Shown here in pieces: positions 6,230 through 9,451 of a stretch of DNA of 9,451 bases; position 1 is the first letter of the stretch; each line of letters begins with the position of its first letter. The notes under the pieces were generated by a model, which was not told the DNA's origin, ran no database searches, and was given only the letters and a program-made list of their open reading frames with translations. Made by a program: the position numbers and the translations under genes. The stretch is from Deltaproteobacteria bacterium (lineage in GTDB: Bacteria > Desulfobacterota > Desulfobacteria > Desulfobacterales > ETH-SRB1): positions 1-9,451 of the forward strand of contig QMMZ01000040.1 of assembly GCA_003647525.1 (NCBI GenBank). Direction: 5' to 3'.

Positions 6230-6409
6230 ATGGGTAAAAAAACTGTTTACACATACAAGTTCGACTTTGAAGTAGGTTATTTAATAAAAAGCCCATGTAA
6301 AGAATGTAACAAAAGGAAAAATTTCCCTAAATGTATTGATGATTGCCGTGCCCTGGATAAAATACAAACAATTTTATCTAAAGTAAGATCTTGCACAAAA
6401 AGCATTTGA
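6230..6409 (+). CDS. Small cysteine-rich protein, probable metal binding (59 aa)
   Basis: A short complete ORF, ATG to TGA. The first in-frame codon after an upstream stop (TAG at 6221) that can start is this ATG; the purine-rich AGGAA about 11 nt upstream is a modest ribosome site. The protein has cysteines at 23, 26, 35, 39 and 55: SPCKECNKRKNFPKC is followed by IDDC, giving C-x2-C-x8-C-x3-C plus one more near the end. This spacing suits a zinc or iron-sulfur site, but the ligand is not shown. N-terminal residues TYKFDFEVGYLIKSPC and the later LDKIQTIL look like a conserved small family that I have seen as 'hypothetical protein' in Desulfobacterales; that is recollection, not a search. No signal peptide or TM segment, so cytoplasmic. 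It is divergent from the DUF2760 cluster and has its own strong promoter. Function unknown. Confidence 0.7.
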   Translation: MGKKTVYTYKFDFEVGYLIKSPCKECNKRKNFPKCIDDCRALDKIQTILSKVRSCTKSI

Positions 6410-6420
6410 TAATCATTATC
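6408..6420. promoter_or_regulatory. Fur-box-like palindrome
   Basis: GATAATCATTATC is the exact 6-1-6 palindromic half of the classical Fur box; the six bases before it match poorly (2 of 6), for 15 of 19 positions overall. It overlaps the stop codon of the small cysteine-rich gene and lies about 210 bp before pgi. In AT-rich DNA a chance match is quite possible, and neither neighbour is an obvious iron gene. Confidence 0.25.
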
Positions 6421-6427
6421 AGCTAAA

Positions 6428-6582
6428 ATGAGCGATTAGCCATTAGCTTTTAGCTATTAGTCAAACTATATCAAGATATTATTACATAATAACATTTCAC
6501 CCAATGGGTGAAAAATCGAATCGCTGGTAAACACCCGAAAGAATAAGAGCTAACCGCTAATTGCTAAGAGCTAATCGCTCAT
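6428..6582. repeat. 155-bp inverted-repeat element built from 7-bp-period arrays
   Basis: Both ends carry the exact 13-bp inverted repeat ATGAGCGATTAGC (6428-6440; complement at 6570-6582). Inward of each end run heptamers of consensus TAGCNNT, about five units on each side (6430-6464, and 6546-6580 on the opposite strand). The centre (6465-6545) is AT-rich and holds two smaller palindromes: TTATTA/TAATAA at 6479-6492 and the hairpin at 6495-6513. The whole could fold back as a long hairpin. It has no ORF and resembles a MITE or a palindromic intergenic unit. It fills most of the 218-bp gap before pgi, where I found no convincing promoter. Confidence 0.7.
6495..6513. other. Perfect 8-bp stem hairpin at the centre of the repeat element
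   Basis: TTTCACCC / GGGTGAAA with a 3-nt loop. There is no T-run after it on either strand, so it is not a standard intrinsic terminator. It could be a protein-binding palindrome or the folding nucleus of the surrounding element. Confidence 0.6.
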
Positions 6583-6627
6583 CTTAGGTATCAGCATCAT
6601 CCAGTTAAGAGACCTTTGAGGGACATC

Positions 6628-8265
6628 ATGAAATTTTTCAGTCAGACATCTCAAAACCTAAACAGCATTCCCGTATGGAAAAATCTGAAGCAACATGCTG
6701 AAAACTTTAGCCGCCCCGAGAAGCACTTAAAATATCTCATCAAAGAAAACAACAGGCTCGAAAAATTCTCCTTAAAACACAAGCATATCTTCTACGATTT
6801 TTCGCGTCAGAGAGTAGATGAAAAGGCCATGAGTCTGCTTTTTGAACTGGCAGAAGCAAAAAAACTAAAAGAGCAGTTTATTTCAATGATGAATGGCGAA
6901 AAGATAAATATTTCTGAAAACAGAGCTGCTCTTCACACTGCTTCAAGAAATTTCTCAGGCAATTCTATTTTTATAGATGAAAAGGATATAATGCCCGAGA
7001 TAATCAAAACAAGAGAGAATATCAGGGAATTTGCCTCAAAAGTTCATAATGGAAAAATAACCGGATCAACAGGGAAACCTTTTAAACATGTTGTTGTAAT
7101 AGGTATAGGAGGATCGTATCTGGGAACAGAGTTTGTTTCTCGTGCTTTGGAAGCCTTTGCAGATAAAGATATTGAAATACATTTTTTGTCAAATGTAGAT
7201 ATCCATAATTTTGGGAATATAGTATCCAGGATAGAGTCGGAATATACCTTGTGGATAGTTGTTTCAAAAAGCTATACAACCGCTGAAACTATGGCCAATA
7301 CAAATCTCGCCATTTCATTTATGAAAGAAAAAGGCCTTGATCCTTCTAAGCACCTTGCAACCGTTACAAGCAAAGGAAGCCCTGGAGATGATCCAGCAAA
7401 TCCTGTTTTATCTTCATTTCACATGTTCGATTTTATTGGAGGAAGATACAGTGCAACCTCTGCGGTTGGCGGTGTACCACTTAGTCTGTACTTAGGTTAT
7501 GATAAGTTTGAGCAATTTTTAAAAGGCGCTGAAGAGATGGATATTCATGCAAAGAACTCTCCATGCGAAAAAAATATCCCTCTGATTGCCGCTCTTATTT
7601 CAATATGGAACAATAATTTTCTGGGGTATCAAACTCAGGCAATAATTCCCTATGCATCTCCGCTGCAAAAGCTGGCACCCCATATTCAGCAGCTAAACAT
7701 GGAAAGTAACGGCAAATCAGTAACACAGGAAGGACATCCCCTGGATGAACCCGCAGGTAGTATTATTTTCGGAGAGCCCGGCACAAATGCACAGCATTCT
7801 TTTTTTCAACTGGCGCATCAGGGACGTCCCTTTCCCATTGAGTTTATAGGAGTGATCAAACCCCAGTATAATCAGTATGATTACAAATCAAAACGCGTTA
7901 CAAATCATCAGGAATTATGGGCAAATCTGATTTCACAGCCAACAGCACTTGCTTTAGGGAATGAAGATAAGAATAAAGCAAAATACTTTCCTGGCAACAG
8001 GCCCTCTTCTACCATACTTGTAAAAGATCTTTCACCTGAAAGTGTTGGACGACTTTTGTCATTTTATGAGGCAAAAACCGTTTTTGAGGCTTTTATATGG
8101 GGCACAAATCCCTTTGACCAGTTCGGTGTGGAACTAGGAAAAAAATTAGCATCCGGTATCAGAAACGAAATGGCATTAAAAAATGAACAAAAAGATCGCT
8201 CGTTTGAAAATATGGATGAAATTACAAAATTCTATCTTGATACCTTGTTTTCAGGCAAGTTATAA
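6628..8265 (+). CDS. pgi: Glucose-6-phosphate isomerase (545 aa)
   Basis: This enzyme interconverts glucose 6-phosphate and fructose 6-phosphate in glycolysis and gluconeogenesis, in the cytoplasm, normally as a dimer. The full-length family pattern is present: GIGGSYLG at 159-166, the sugar-phosphate segment SKSYTTAET at 213-221, GGRYSATSAVG at 271-281, NMESNGKSV at 357-365 with the expected catalytic glutamate E359, GTNAQHSFFQL at 385-395 with catalytic histidine H390, and the C-terminal signature ending GVELGKKLASGI with lysine K505. One mild oddity is alanine in GTNAQHS where most relatives have glycine. Length is normal. Start: ATG at 6628 with GAGGG 5 nt upstream; a TTG at 6616 in the same frame would overlap that site. 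It appears monocistronic, separated from the cysteine-rich gene by the repeat element and converging on recD. Confidence 0.97.
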   Translation: MKFFSQTSQNLNSIPVWKNLKQHAENFSRPEKHLKYLIKENNRLEKFSLKHKHIFYDFSRQRVDEKAMSLLFELAEAKKLKEQFISMMNGEKINISENRAALHTASRNFSGNSIFIDEKDIMPEIIKTRENIREFASKVHNGKITGSTGKPFKHVVVIGIGGSYLGTEFVSRALEAFADKDIEIHFLSNVDIHNFGNIVSRIESEYTLWIVVSKSYTTAETMANTNLAISFMKEKGLDPSKHLATVTSKGSPGDDPANPVLSSFHMFDFIGGRYSATSAVGGVPLSLYLGYDKFEQFLKGAEEMDIHAKNSPCEKNIPLIAALISIWNNNFLGYQTQAIIPYASPLQKLAPHIQQLNMESNGKSVTQEGHPLDEPAGSIIFGEPGTNAQHSFFQLAHQGRPFPIEFIGVIKPQYNQYDYKSKRVTNHQELWANLISQPTALALGNEDKNKAKYFPGNRPSSTILVKDLSPESVGRLLSFYEAKTVFEAFIWGTNPFDQFGVELGKKLASGIRNEMALKNEQKDRSFENMDEITKFYLDTLFSGKL

Positions 8266-8274
8266 TAATAAATT

Positions 8275-9451
8275 TTATCCCCAAAGAGAATCATGAAGAC
8301 CGGACTTGCGCTCAATTACCCTGGATATCGAAGTTCTTAAGACTTCTTCTTTACCCAATATCGTTACACTCTGACTGGCCCTTGTAATAGCTGTATAAAT
8401 AAGTTCTCTTGAAAGTACGGAATAATCTTTATCCGGCAAAATAAGATAAAGGTTTTCAAATTCAGACCCCTGGCTCTTGTGAACAGTCATCGCATAAACC
8501 GTTTCATGCTGAGGCAATCTGTAAGGCAAAAAATGTCTCAATTCGCCGGAAGTTCCAGGAAAAAACACATGCATATCATTGCTGTCAGAGTCTGGAATTG
8601 GCATGGTTATGCCAATATCTCCGTTAAAAAGGCCGAGTTTATAATCGTTGCTGGTTATTAGAATCGGCCTGCCTCTATACCATAAGGTTTCGGTCTGTAT
8701 TAGATTTTCACGGCTCAATATCTGTTCGATAATTGTATTTACTGCATAGACCCCGAATTGCCCTATTTTTACAGCACACAATATTTTAAAGCGATTAAAA
8801 AGTTCAAGCGCAATACCAGGATCATCAGTTTTGAGATATTCTGAATAGAACTCAATAACTTTATCCGCAAGAATTCGTTTGAAATTATCAGCCGACAGTA
8901 TTTCTTCAAATATTATACTTCTGTCATCCTCATTTTTCAGCAAGGATAAAGCTTTATTAATGTCTCCGAGCTTTACGGCCTGACTTAACCCGCCGATTCC
9001 GCTGCCATCAGCAAACCTATAATTTTTTTTCAAAAGAACAATGCAGTCATGTAAAACCTTTATGTCTTTATATGCTTTGATAGAATCCGTAAATTTTTCA
9101 TCTAATAATTCTTCAACTTTATTAATAAAATTTGCTGTAAATCCCCGAACATGGCTGCTGCCGCAAATGTCGCCAAGCACTGAACCGGGATCCACCGATG
9201 CCAGTTGATCGCTGTCTCCTATTAATATGAGCCTCGCATCAACCGGGACTGCCTGTATGAGTTTTGACATTAAAGGCAGATCAACCATCGAGGCTTCATC
9301 TACTACAACAATATCGGCAGAAAGGGGATTTTCAGAATTATGACGGAAAAAAGGAGATCCAATAATAGTTTTCAGCATTCTGTGAATTGTAAAAGTTTGC
9401 TCTGGTATGGCTGCTTTTATATAATCTTTGCAATCAAGTTTTTTTTTAATG
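8275..9451 (-). CDS. recD: Exodeoxyribonuclease V alpha subunit RecD, C-terminal part
   Basis: RecD is the 5'-3' helicase motor of the RecBCD complex for double-strand-break repair and degradation of linear DNA. The frame stays open to the window edge: residues PEQTFTIHRML upstream of the first ATG (9378) fit RecD (STLHRLLG in E. coli), so that ATG is internal. About 391 residues are visible. The Walker A motif and N-terminal domain, roughly 200 residues, lie outside. In visible numbering: Walker B VVVDEASMVDL near 48, motif III GDSDQLASVDPGSVLGDIC near 78, KKNYRF near 141, the ATP-coupling VYAMTVHKSQGSEF near 318, and LIYTAITRAS near 350. It ends after ERKSGL as E. coli RecD does shortly after. 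The order of motifs and the C-terminus match RecD of RecBCD rather than RecD2. recB and recC are expected further right. Its stop lies 9 nt from that of pgi. Confidence 0.95.
   Translation of the reverse strand, partial: IKKKLDCKDYIKAAIPEQTFTIHRMLKTIIGSPFFRHNSENPLSADIVVVDEASMVDLPLMSKLIQAVPVDARLILIGDSDQLASVDPGSVLGDICGSSHVRGFTANFINKVEELLDEKFTDSIKAYKDIKVLHDCIVLLKKNYRFADGSGIGGLSQAVKLGDINKALSLLKNEDDRSIIFEEILSADNFKRILADKVIEFYSEYLKTDDPGIALELFNRFKILCAVKIGQFGVYAVNTIIEQILSRENLIQTETLWYRGRPILITSNDYKLGLFNGDIGITMPIPDSDSNDMHVFFPGTSGELRHFLPYRLPQHETVYAMTVHKSQGSEFENLYLILPDKDYSVLSRELIYTAITRASQSVTILGKEEVLRTSISRVIERKSGLHDSLWG

Noticed and set aside
6495..6513. Intrinsic terminator for the small cysteine-rich gene
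   Set aside because: The hairpin is perfect but has no T-run on either strand and lies about 90 nt past the stop inside a repeat element.
6616..6627. TTG start at 6616 for pgi
   Set aside because: Its codons overlap the GAGGG that serves the ATG at 6628.
8275..9451. RecD2 or a TraA/conjugative helicase instead of RecD
   Set aside because: The segment from TIHRML through Walker B, GDSDQLASVDPGSVLGDIC and the ERKSGL tail follows RecD of RecBCD closely; no RecD2 insertions seen.

Overview
This window looks like chromosomal DNA from an AT-rich Gram-negative bacterium, most likely a deltaproteobacterium of the Desulfobacterales type. The lineage is an inference. It rests on a RecBCD-type RecD, a small four-cysteine protein of a kind I associate with that group, a DUF2760/double-Hsp70 cluster, and intergenic DNA full of degenerate 7-bp-period repeats. 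Nothing here is a phage, plasmid or insertion sequence. I see no rRNA, tRNA or CRISPR array.

Layout. 1-348 (+) is the 3' end of an AlbA_2/HATPase_c_4 ATP-binding protein. 475-6010 (-) is a three-gene cluster, read right to left: a two-TM membrane protein with a DUF2760 domain (6010-5282), a 608-residue Hsp70-like ATPase (5152-3326), and a 954-residue Hsp70-like ATPase with a long extra C-terminal DUF3731-type domain (3339-475). The two Hsp70 genes overlap by 14 nt. Both appear to start at TTG behind a clear Shine-Dalgarno sequence. 6230-6409 (+) is a 59-residue cysteine-rich protein, divergent from the cluster and probably sharing a bidirectional promoter with it. 6628-8265 (+) is pgi, glucose-6-phosphate isomerase. 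8275-9451 (-) is the C-terminal two thirds of recD, converging on pgi with a 9-nt gap.

The candidate for an undescribed system is the DUF2760-Hsp70-Hsp70 cluster. Both Hsp70s keep the ATPase signatures and a reduced beta-type substrate domain but lack the usual helical lid. One instead carries about 310 extra residues, and the first gene supplies a membrane anchor whose soluble domain is predicted to face the cytoplasm. I infer a membrane-tethered pair of cooperating chaperone ATPases. The families and their association are known; as far as I know, no function has been shown.

The second theme is repeats. Five stretches in three sequence families share a 7-bp period. One stop-free tract lies in frame inside the larger Hsp70 gene and encodes a hydrophilic loop insertion. 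Two inverted arrays flank the DUF2760 gene. Two more form the ends of a 155-bp inverted-repeat element upstream of pgi.
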